Source of the DNA: Mariniflexile sp044335535
Lineage (GTDB): Bacteria; Bacteroidota; Bacteroidia; Flavobacteriales; Flavobacteriaceae
Assembly: GCF_044335535.1 (NCBI RefSeq)
Contig: NZ_JBIQVZ010000001.1
Span: 1,116,001 to 1,180,000 of the forward strand
DNA: 64,000 bases
Reading direction: 5' to 3'
Shown: positions 44,783 to 55,300 of the stretch, one piece after another
How the letters are laid out: the number at the start of each line of letters is the position of its first letter
Position numbering within the stretch: position 1 is the first letter of the stretch
Program-made: the position numbers and the translations under genes
The notes under the pieces: model-generated
Seen by the model: the letters and a program-made list of their open reading frames with translations, nothing else
What the model was told of the DNA's origin: nothing
The model's database searches: none

Positions 44783-44815
44783 CCCCTCAGCTAGCGCTCG
44801 TTTGTAACGAGTGCC
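44783..44815 (-). repeat. REP hairpin 1 (RAYT-associated)
   Basis: Read on the minus strand: GGCACTCGTTACAAACGAGC then GCTAGCTGAGGGG. The stem CTCGT/ACGAG with a 5-base loop is followed by GCGCTAGC. It is inverted relative to REPs 2 and 3 and sits 10 bases past the RAYT stop. Confidence 0.65.
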
Positions 44816-44824
44816 TTTCAATAT

Positions 44825-45382
44825 TTAACCAAAAAATCCAGCATTGTCTATTTCTAAAACCGTACTGTCATCTTGATAGTTTTTTGCACTTGAGTATTTC
44901 CAATCTATAGGATTTGTTACAAAACCGCTTTCAACTGGGTTGTTATGTATGTAATCTATTTTTTGTTTCACAACCGATTCACTCCATAGTTCTATGGGTT
45001 TATTATGATGTTGCCAAAATTGATATTTGCTTATGTTACCTTGCTTTTTACCCGCTCGCTCAAACATCCATAATAGCCATTCTTTTCTGCTTTCTTGTGG
45101 GTTATTTTCAATGGTTTCTATTACTTTCTTTGCTGTATGCTTTTTAAATGCCTGTAGCAATTCCATGGGTTGCTCGTTGCTTGACCGAAATATAAAATGA
45201 ACATGGCTGGGCATAAAACAATAGGCATACAGTTCCATGCCTTTTTCTGCTCTGCAATAATGAATGCTTTCTGCCAAAACATTAAAATAAATTTGTCTTG
45301 TAAAAACATCAAGCCAATATACTGTTGCAAAACTCACGAAGTATAAGCCTGCTTTGTTATGAAATTTATATTTTCTACTCAT
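44825..45382 (-). CDS. REP-associated tyrosine transposase (RAYT, TnpA-REP)
   Basis: This is a Y1 HUH single-strand transposase of 185 residues related to IS200/IS605 TnpA. It shows the HUH motif in YCFMPSHVHFIFRS, the WQHHNKPIELWS segment and the catalytic Tyr in KIDYIHNNPVESGFV. Such proteins bind and mobilise or maintain REP hairpins. Here REP-like hairpins flank the gene on both sides (44783-44815, and 45451-45489 with 45624-45662), which is the classical RAYT arrangement. The frame is intact. Confidence 0.9.
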   Translation of the reverse strand: MSRKYKFHNKAGLYFVSFATVYWLDVFTRQIYFNVLAESIHYCRAEKGMELYAYCFMPSHVHFIFRSSNEQPMELLQAFKKHTAKKVIETIENNPQESRKEWLLWMFERAGKKQGNISKYQFWQHHNKPIELWSESVVKQKIDYIHNNPVESGFVTNPIDWKYSSAKNYQDDSTVLEIDNAGFFG

Positions 45383-45450
45383 GCCTAAAAATACAAAAAG
45401 CTACCCTAATGGCTTAGAATAGCCTTATTGTTTTCTTACTCCCATCATTC

Positions 45451-45489
45451 ACTCATACCGGCACTCATCACAGACGAGCGCTAGCGGGG
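45451..45489 (+). repeat. REP hairpin 2
   Basis: ACTCATACCGGCACTCATCA continues CAGACGAGCGCTAGCGGGG. It is identical to REP 3 at 37 of 39 positions. The hairpin stem is weakened by one mismatch (CTCAT with ACGAG). A second CTAGCGGGGG follows immediately. Confidence 0.7.
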
Positions 45490-45585
45490 CTAGCGGGGGT
45501 TTGTTTCGGTGTGTATGTTTATAGTAAAGCTTAGAGTTGCTAAGTAATGGACGAGCAGGGTTTTATTGTAACCACAAAAAAAGCC

Positions 45586-45610
45586 TTTACATTACTGTAA
45601 AAGCTTTTTG
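45586..45610. terminator. Rho-independent terminator between the toxin cluster and RAYT
   Basis: AAAAAGCCTTTACA pairs with TGTAAAAGCTTTTT around TTAC, with one mismatch, and flanking A/T runs. It could end minus-strand transcription from the toxin-immunity operon. Confidence 0.7.
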
Positions 45611-45623
45611 TTATTGCTTGCTT

Positions 45624-45662
45624 ACTCATACCGTCACTCGTCACAGACGAGCGCTAGCGGGG
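45624..45662 (+). repeat. REP hairpin 3
   Basis: ACTCATACCGTCACTCGTCA continues CAGACGAGCGCTAGCGGGG. The stem CTCGT/ACGAG with loop CACAG is intact, followed by the CGCTAGCG palindrome. It abuts the transposase remnant at 45664. Confidence 0.75.
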
Positions 45663-45663
45663 G

Positions 45664-45825
45664 CTCTTCCTTAACATGTTTATCATAAACAATAGGGTTT
45701 TGCTAAAGGTTTGTTTTCTGTTTCTTGTAAAGTGTACATCACTGGTCCTGAACTCCTGTTTCAGTTCCTCGCTGTGAAGAATTTCTCCTAAACGTTTGAA
45801 GATGGCAACAGGTGTTTTTTTTCAT
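45664..45825 (-). pseudogene. N-terminal fragment of an IS4-type transposase, cut at a REP
   Basis: On the minus strand one frame reads VAIFKRLGEILHSEEL, then FRTSDVHFTRNRKQTFSKTL and LLFMINMLRK, which is the N-terminal pattern of an IS4-type transposase (KDFTRNRKL-like). The apparent start ATG at 45825 is out of frame by one base because of an 8-A run; 7 A would give MKKTPVAIFKRL. The reading stops exactly where REP 3 begins, so about 50 residues survive. Confidence 0.6.
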
Positions 45826-45933
45826 GCTATTAATTACTTGATTACCAATTAAATATACTCATTTTTTAAACAAAAAACAATATTTAAAGCATTGAATTTC
45901 AGTTATTTAACCTCTTAACTTAATGACATTGAC

Positions 45934-46350
45934 TTAGCGGGAGCGGGGGTAGCCTGGATAACTTCTTACTTTTAAAATTTTCAAAAACTTATGCTTAAAT
46001 CTTTGAGGCATCCATCCAACATCAATAGTCTTCGCCCAATTTTCAAAAATATCTTCAAGCTTACCATCAACAATCCATTTTAAAGCTAAAATTGACCAAT
46101 CCAACATTTTATTTTCGAAGGGAAACTTTATCAGTTCAATAAAAGGGAAATCTTCCAATGATGTACTCTTCTCTACTTCATTCTTAAAATCATTAAATTC
46201 TTTTTTTAATAGTGGCAATAAATACATGCTATAATTGAATTTTGATAAGTCATAGACACCGTTGACTCCCTCAAGAATCCAATTTGAGTTCTCATCCAAG
46301 AACAAAGTTCGATTTACATCAACTTGAATTTTATTTTTTTTCTGGTACAT
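45934..46350 (-). CDS. Putative immunity protein of the RHS toxin
   Basis: The 138-residue soluble, acidic protein has no signal peptide (MYQKKNKIQVDVNRTLFLD). Its start lies 20 bases inside the 3' end of the RHS toxin gene, so the two are translationally coupled. Position, size and lack of export signal are those of cytoplasmic immunity proteins that protect against a polymorphic toxin. I do not recognise the family. The last ten residues (RSYPGYPRSR) are encoded by REP-like DNA, so the original C-terminus may have been altered. Confidence 0.65.
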   Translation of the reverse strand: MYQKKNKIQVDVNRTLFLDENSNWILEGVNGVYDLSKFNYSMYLLPLLKKEFNDFKNEVEKSTSLEDFPFIELIKFPFENKMLDWSILALKWIVDGKLEDIFENWAKTIDVGWMPQRFKHKFLKILKVRSYPGYPRSR

Positions 46351-49300
46351 AGCCTTTAGACTTCATATTGTTCGAATCAATAAATTCTTTCATAAAATTA
46401 TCAAATGCCTCTCTTATTTCATCTGTCCAATTCTCACCATAATGACCTGAATTCTCTGTAAAAATCCAATTTCCGTTGGCTTCTCTAGTAACAGTACCTC
46501 CAACTATTCGTTTACTATTTATATCTGAACCTATTAACTGTACTAAGTTCTCGTGAGCACTTAACAATGGGTGGTTATCATACTCACTTTTGCCTAAAGC
46601 AAAGATTTTTCTATCTAGATCAAAAATATACTCAATACCTCCATTCTTTCCTTGTGAATTCCAAGATAAGAATTTTTTTGCAGATTTTCTCCTAATACCT
46701 ATTTCAATTACTCCTTTAGAAGGTCCATAGCCTGATAATTTTTTGACAGAATTCTTTGCAAAATTAGTTTCTAAACGAGTAGTCATTCTACCTTCTGGAA
46801 GAAAAAACAGAGGGGCCTCAAGTATCAGTATACCTTTTGCTCTTTCATTACCATTAAACGCATCGATTACCAAGTCTCCTCCCAAAAGTTTAACCAAGGC
46901 ATCCCCAAAGTAATTACCCGTAATATTTTTTCCTAGTGTTTTTCTCTCAGATGGAGTAAATTGAACATTTTTACGATAATGTGCTGTATATCCCTCTTTA
47001 GCCCAAGTACCATTAGGATTGTTTTTAGGATGATTTGCAGAAACTATACTGAGTTTTGTTCCTACATCAAACCAAAAAGCCTTGGAAAAAACTGATTCTA
47101 GCCCTTCTAATTCAATCATATGAATCACCTTGTTTTCAGAAAATGCATAAGGACTATTCCATGGATAACTAGCTTCTAAAGGGTCAACCGCAAAAAACCT
47201 TCCTATCCTAGGGTCATGCATCCTGTATTTGTAATTCAAAGAATTCCCTTCCCCTTTGACCTCATCATCCTTCTCCTGGCCCTGGAAGCCATACCTGTAA
47301 GAATCACTACTTCCGTGCCTATTGGGCAAAAGCATTCCGAAGGGATAGTAATCATTATATGTAAGAACGTCCGCAGTAAAGTTAGTAAAATTAAGTGGAT
47401 CTGCAACCAATTTTCGGTCGGTTACCACGCTCAATACGTTTCCTAAATGGTTAGTAAGTTCGTAGTTTTTATCGCCTACGGTTCTTGCATATACGCCTGG
47501 CGCCTCGGGTGTGGCACTAAACGGCTCTATTTTAGCCAATAATTTGCCTCCTGGTTTTATATGTAAACCTGGTTTTAACAGAATACTATTACCTGCTTTT
47601 AGAGTTAGATTTCCGGTGCTTTCAATGGTATAAACTGCTGGATTGCCAGCAACAGTAATGTCTTGCTGTACTTGTACCTGTTTTGCTGTGGTTAGTGTAC
47701 CATTTAACAAGGTTTCGTTAAACGACCCTTGCAGGTCTTTCTCTTCAATACCCAAACGCGAACTGCCATAAATATGATGCTCTTTAAGTATCACATCTTT
47801 ATTGGCCGTGATATTGTTGATATCCGACTCGTTGGTTTCATAAACAGCCAACACGTTGCCTTGTGCATCCCGGGAATAGAGTGTGGTAATATTATCGGGC
47901 AATATGGTTTTGGCAATACGGTTGCCCAAGCCATCATATGTGAATTTAATTTGATTGCCATTACTTTTTGTAATACTGGCAACTTTACCATCTACGCGCC
48001 ATTCTATAAGATCGATACCTTCGGCTCTATCATAAGTGAGCTGTCCAATGGCGTCGTATTCGTAATTACCTGCAGTTTGCTCCCCTAAATCGTTAAGTCC
48101 AATATCTCCTACTAGGTCGTTTACATAATCTAATTGATTGGTTTTTCTTATTGTACTGTCTGGTTCTGTAATCTCCTTATAGAAATACTCCAAGTTATCC
48201 ATATCTTGCCCAGAATCTGCTTTTCTTTTTAAGGTTTTTAGGTTACCATTCCGGTCATACTCATATTCTCCGTAATAATTTGCAGTACCACCTATATACC
48301 CTTGCATTTCCCTAATACGGTTCAACTGGTCGTACTTATAATTATTTATTTGCGTACTTAAAGCTGTTTCATTTAGATCGGCTATAGCCGTAGCCATTTG
48401 CTTGATATTGCCGTTATACAGGTTTTTTAGGTTGGTTGGTGCCGTATTATTGGTATTGACAAAGGCATTGATGCTGCCTATGGAGGCATAATCGTTTTCT
48501 TCTGTGATGGTGTTGGTGTTATTACCAAAATAGGTTAACGCATAACCTATAGCATCTTTTGCCACGTTGGATCCTGAGGTGCCATCTGCTCCCAAATCTT
48601 TGGTTTCGTCTAAAACATTTGCATTAACCCCTTTTAACCAACCTTGTAAGGTGTAGGCATAATCCATACCCTGCACTTCTTTATCACCTAATACCGTTCG
48701 TGCTAAAGGACCGTGGGCAAAATAATCGTATGAGGCATCGGTTTCCCAAATATAACCATTCGATGAAGTCTGTACGTTTACAATTCTATTATCGGCATCG
48801 TATGCGTATTTATGGATAAACTGATCCATTTCGCCTTTTTGGTAATAGACTTTATTGACATTGCCGCTAATGAGGTCGTATTCGTACTGTACATGTTTTA
48901 GTCCTGAAAATGCATTGCTATCCGCTTTTGCCAATAGTCTATTGTGCTGTGCCAATTCTATGACATTGCCATGAATATCATAATTATAGAAAAGCGCATT
49001 TTGATAATCAATCGTACTTGTTGATGGTATGACCGTATCATAATAATAGACTCCCGTTACGCGATTTCTAGCATTGGCAACAACATCTGAAGCATTGGAT
49101 ACGGTATTGAAAATGGTCGCCGCATCGACATCATACGTTGAATATTGTGTTTTGGTGACTTCGTGTTTTTCGTCGGTTATTTGGTCTGGGAAACGTGTTG
49201 TAACAGGATTTCCATTTGTATCGGTTGTTGTTATTTCAGATTCAACAGGAGCTGTAGTGGCATCATAGACCAATTTACCTGTCAGACCATTTATAGAAAC

Positions 49301-52300
49301 AGCCACTTTTGGTACAAATTCACCAGCTTCTGTAATACGCCCTAATCCATCGTAAGTTGTATAACTAAAGGTGTTATTGGCTGATTGCTTGGCATTTTGA
49401 GAGGCTATAATACGCCCTAAAGCATCATATGCAAAACGGGTTACACCACCATCTGGGGTCGATTGCCACACCAGTTGGTTTAGGGAATTGTATTCGTATT
49501 GCGTTTTAAGCTGATGTTTTGGAAGCAATGTGGTGTCTTCTATAGGTTCATTGTTTTTTCTATAGATATTGATTTCATCGTTTAGGGTAAGTCCATTAGC
49601 GCCTGGAGTCAATAGTTCGTCTTTTGTAAATCTATCCACACCTTCTGGCGACACGGTTTGCTTTAGGTTTCCGGCTTGGTCGTAGTAGTACAAGGTGTAT
49701 TGGTACTCCTTGTCTTTGTAAGACATGCTGAAGTTTTCTACTACTTCTTCAGTGGCGTGTTTTAGGTAGGCATTGATGAAATCTTCGCGTTCTTTCTTTA
49801 GGAAGGCTTCGTAGCTATCGTTAGTATAACTTGTTATAATGCTAGCAGTGAATTCTTCACATGGTGTTGTGGTAGGTTCTGGATATGTATAGCCATCTGT
49901 TGTGGGCATTGTAGCCAAAGCTGAGGGTAGGCTAATGCAAAAGCTTCCTTTATTTGTAATTTCATATAAGTAATCGGATGTGAATTGTAACCATGTTTTA
50001 ACATCGTCATAGGCAGTATTATTTACATGTTGTTCATATTGATCTATGATACCTTGCATTCCTATATAACTATCCTCAGGGCTATCATAACCGTAACCAA
50101 ACTCGGTAGCACCAAAAGTACCGATAGGTATATAATGTAGCGAGAGGGTTTCTTCTCCCAATGTTGCATTTGGCAATACGAGATTATCTATATAATATTT
50201 ATAATCGTCAGTAATATAAGCGTAATTTGATTTACAAAAGTCTTCTTCTGTAATATAACCATAGTCTCCTGCTGCAACATTAAGACTATTTAAAACACCT
50301 AAGAACGTTTGGTACTTGTCTGTACAGCTTACGGGTTCTACTGGTTGGGGGATGCATTCAGTATTATCATTACAGTCTATAGTACCTGGTACAATTATAT
50401 TTTCTCCCTTATCTGCATAAACAAGTAATTGGTATAGATTTTCTGGATGCGCAGAATCTTCATAATCTAATTGTAGAATATGTCCAAAATAACCGTGAGT
50501 TGGATTATTATATGGGATATCTCCTGTAAACTTCAATGAACCATTAAAACTGATACTGGCGCCTTGCTCAAAAACAAATGGAATAAAGCCTCCCCAGTCC
50601 GATTGAAAAGAACCATTATATTTCAAGCCTGTGCCTAAATTTGGATCTATAAACCAATTATTTCCATTAATAGGATACGTTCCATCAATAGATTTAGCAG
50701 AACCACTACCTTCATTTAAATCATAAATACGTTCTTGATTATTTATATTATATGAAAAATTAAAAATATTGAAAGACTGAGGATAAAATAGATTCCACGA
50801 AAGACGATTCACTGGATAATAACGTCCTCCATAACCCACACTCTCTCCAAAGCGTACTAATAAATTCTTTCTAGACTGACTGAATACTTCATTGTTAATT
50901 ACAATCTCCGCATCTCTATAATCAAAAGGATTGTAAGAATAATTACTAAAATTTATATTAAACTTCATATTAACTAATTCGTTTAAAGTAGCCCCAACTC
51001 CTAAAGGGGTAAAATAAACATCCTTATAATAGAATTGTCCTGCTGGTATGGTATCATTTGGGTCACCCGCAGCATTATTTGTTACCTGCTTCCTTAATGA
51101 AAATGATGGTTTGAATAAGTATGTATCTTGAGAATCTTCCGGATTTGAGATTTCATTTAAATATTTGTTGTTTATAGATATAATTATACGATCTCCATAT
51201 TGAAGGAGTCTATCTCTACCAGGAGCATCATCCCAACTAATACGTGACCCCGTTGACAGTTCTATTTCAAAATTAAATTTTAAAAGGGTTGTTAGAAAAA
51301 CAACATTGCCATAGGAACATTTATCAATATTAGAATATCTTACTTTCAGTTTTGGAATTAAATATGACTGATTATTTTGTAAAACAAAGTCACTTTTATT
51401 AATTGTGAAGGGAAGATTTGAAGAATTTATTTTTACCCCATTATATTCTAAGTACACTTGATTTTCATCAATTATACCATTTTGAACTTTACTCCCCGCT
51501 CCAATATTTATCTCTGAGAAGTAAACATCTGTAATAATTAGCTTTTCAATTTCTTCAAAATTTTCTTTGGTATTATATAGTAAAACTTGTTTTCCATATA
51601 TATTTGGACTTCCATTTTTATATATAGACAAAGACGTGTCTTTTAGCAAACCATATTGGTTCTTATATATTGAACCTGTAGTGTTGTCAAAAAGACACTT
51701 ACTATCATCTTGAGGAGTTGTAATTGTTAGACCTCTTCCAGCAGAGATATTAGAATGAGTAGGCGAAGTTACCTCATAAAAAACATTAATATCACCACAA
51801 CATAAGAAATTAAGTATTGTGGTTTCTGTTTCAATCACCGTTCCTTGGATTGTTTCTTTAGTCAAGGTATCTGTTAACCAAGTAAGCTTAACATTATGTC
51901 TTAGTATACTTGTTCTATCGTTATTGTACTCGTATTCAAAACTTATATCCGTAAGCGTTACATCAGTTGGTAATGGCGTATCTAAGGTCATTTGAAACCC
52001 AAAGTTGCCATCAATATTTAAAACATATGTATTTGCGTTAGCCCCTAAATAACTCCACGTTATGTTGCTATATCCTTCAAAAAATTCAGGTAGATAACTA
52101 TTGGCATAAGCTTGTAAATTTGTAATATTAACATTAGAGGAATTAATGGAATCGGAAACCATCAAATTATTCATTAAGGCTATCATCGCTTTTGAGAAAT
52201 AGGTTTCCTTGTTACAGCTTCCTGTTTCATCAAAGGTATTTCCCGAACCTAAATACTGCCCGATAGTTGTGGGATCTGAGATACTACAGTTTGAGATACG

Positions 52301-55300
52301 GGCACTAGTTTCTCCTGAAATAACTACTTCTTTATTAAATGTTCCACCGTCATCTATTTTAGCTAAGGCACGATACTCAAATAATTGAGACGTTTCGTTA
52401 TAGTTAGCAGCTATGTTGCTAATGCTTGTAATGGTCCAAGTACTACCAAAACCGCTCCACTGGTAGGTTGAAGGTAATATTACTTTAACATTGGAATTAA
52501 TTAATGATGGAGAACTCGTTAAACTTAATGTTAGTTCCTGTCCAATAATACTTCCTGATGTAGATACTGAGCTCGCAGGATACGATCCACCATACTCTTC
52601 AAAAAGAGCAGGTGATATATATTGTCCAGTATAATTTCTGTTAGGATCTGAAACTGAATTTCCAGACAATAAACTTTCTTTAAAATAACCATCTAAGTAC
52701 ACCTCTAAATCCCTTGCCAACGGACATACGCCTGTTTCTATATAGCTTTGGTAATTTACTTGTTCTGCTATCTCATCAAGCACATCTGCTGGGTCTGCAC
52801 CAGCGTTGTAATACATATCCGTTGGTAAAAAGCGTTTTTGTTTGGTTCGATAAGTATCTGCATTTTCATAACTACATAATCCGTCTGAAGGTTTGATAGA
52901 CCCTAAATATGTCTTTACGGTTGATGCCGCACTATATGTAGAAATATTGGCAACCAGTGCTACCGGTGCTTCAGACAGTCCAATACAACCATTATAATTC
53001 CCTTGTTTTTGTGCATACGCATTTATAAAAACCGATTGGATGCGTTGTTTTAAGGCTAGATAATTGGCTTTATAGGAGTTCCAGAATTGGTCTTTTTGCT
53101 CTGGGGACAAGCTGCTTAATCCAGATATAACACCTGAAAATGAATTTGGTGGACTACAACTTGTTAGACTACTGCATACAAAAGTTGAGTAGGTAGATGC
53201 TATCATTAATGCTCCTGTACCATCAAAATTACCATTATCCCCCAAAGCCTCGGTCATGATATCTTTTCTAGCATTATGTAAAGCAGGCGTTTCAAAAGCC
53301 CCTATTTGATTTTGAAAATAAGGGTCTAAACTATATATTGATAAATCACTAGCCAGAAGTTGTGAATCAATAGCTTTTTGATAGGTGTCTAAAGACCGTA
53401 AATAAGCATCAAAACCATCAGAATTAAAAGTACCTGAAAATGACGTTAATTCACATAACTTATTGCTATATAATAAATAATCATATTCTGGATGGTATTG
53501 TAATAAGGAATATGCCCAACTATCTTGCCATATATCTGGGTGTGTCATATAATCACTTTCAACCAGATATTGTGGTTCTACCCAATATTCATTAGAAATA
53601 GCAACATCATCTGTAGGAGTAAAGCTATTAATACCGATGTCATCAATAGCTGGTTCGTAACTAATAATTTCGTTTTCATTTTCATCCAATTCAACTATTC
53701 TTTTTACTTTAATATAACTTATAGTACCATCTTCATTATAATAATGTCCTTCCGTATAAAGTGTATTGGCTGTATTTGGTTGATCGTGTTCGGGGTGGTT
53801 TGGATTTTTCCAGCTATTATGAATGCCCGTAGTATTTGTTTTGGTGCTAAACAGCACATTATTAGCTTGGAATATGCTTAATAATGTTTCAGGTGCATCT
53901 TCAGAACCATTTCCATATTGCCCTAATGGGCTCATATCGTTTAATAATTGGTCTAATGCTGTTTGACATGAAATAGACTCTAATGGATCCCCTGGATTGA
54001 ATGCTTCCGTATCATTACAAGGTGCATTACAGGCTTTTATAGCCTCATTATATTGGTCAATAAATACACTGCTTAAGTCATCTATTTCTGTTTGGGTCAA
54101 TTCTCCTTCTGCATATGAGTCCAGCTGTGCTGACACATAATCCTGAGCTGTTGGATAGGAGGCATAAATACTATTTACACAATCCTCACAAGAATCAAAA
54201 CAACCATCAATAATTATGGGTACTGGGGAAATGATTTCGGGCGCTACGTAACATGCATCATTTACGTCCTGCAACCTTAGTAAATAAGCATCAGCAGCAT
54301 CTTCTGCAGCTTGTCTATTGACTTGAAGTGTTTTTGAAATAGTAAAAGTGCCCCGTTCCACACTAATTTGAGGAAAATTTCCAATAGCATTAGAAAATGT
54401 TTTCGTATTAGTGCCAGTTAAAGTAATAGGTTCTGTTATTGAAGCTGGTAATAGGCTGTTCGCACCTTCGTCTAACACATCTATAGTTAAATCATAGACT
54501 AAGTCATACGTTTGATGGTGGTTTATTTGGTCAATAGTACAGCCATAAGTAAAAGGTGAAACGGTTGCCTCATAAATAAAGTCACGCGTATCATCAAAAA
54601 CCGATGTTTTTATAGCATTATAGGAAAGTTGATCTGCTAAAGCACCAAAAGTTCCTGTAATTCCTATTTCATTATTATCTTCAGGCGTATTTTTATCGGT
54701 AGTAGCGACTTTATTCAGTAAATCGATAGTTAAGGTTTGGTGTAAAAGATCGTTTTCATCGACCTCATCTTCTAAGGCCAACAAATTTTCCGAAGCATTT
54801 CCAGCAAGTGCTGTCGCAATGGTACGTCCTTGTGGGTCTATATAGCTTACGCTTAATTGTCTGTTTGGGTCTAGCACCATATTTTTTTTGTAATGCACTG
54901 CATTACCTACGGCATACCCAAATAAACGGTTGAGCTCTATTTGTTCGGGAACCCCGTAATAATATTCCATTTCATGGCCAGAACCTAGTTGGTGAGTTTC
55001 ACCTACGCCACTTTTTCTACGAATACGCCCTGTGTTATCTGGGGTATATTCTATTTGTGAAAATGGGTATTGGGCCGCATCAGGGATACGGTCTCTTTCG
55101 GCTCCAGTAAATGTATTGGAAGGCGAATAGTAATTGCTTGCGCCACTAGTGGTTCCCATTTTTTTATCGACTGATAGTACATCTACTTCATTTTGTGTAT
55201 TTAAATCAAAATTTAAATAATTGTACGGGGTTCCAGCTTCATTTAAATTAAAAGCGCCTTGGTTTAAGCCGTTATGATATTTTAGCACATTATCACTCGT

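Noticed and set aside
47729..48088. 119-codon plus-strand frame inside the RHS gene
   Set aside because: Shadow of the RHS coding frame; no independent start signal or recognisable domain.
53525..53881. 118-codon plus-strand frame inside the RHS gene
   Set aside because: Composition reflects the complement of Asn/Tyr-rich coding DNA; no signal peptide or motif.
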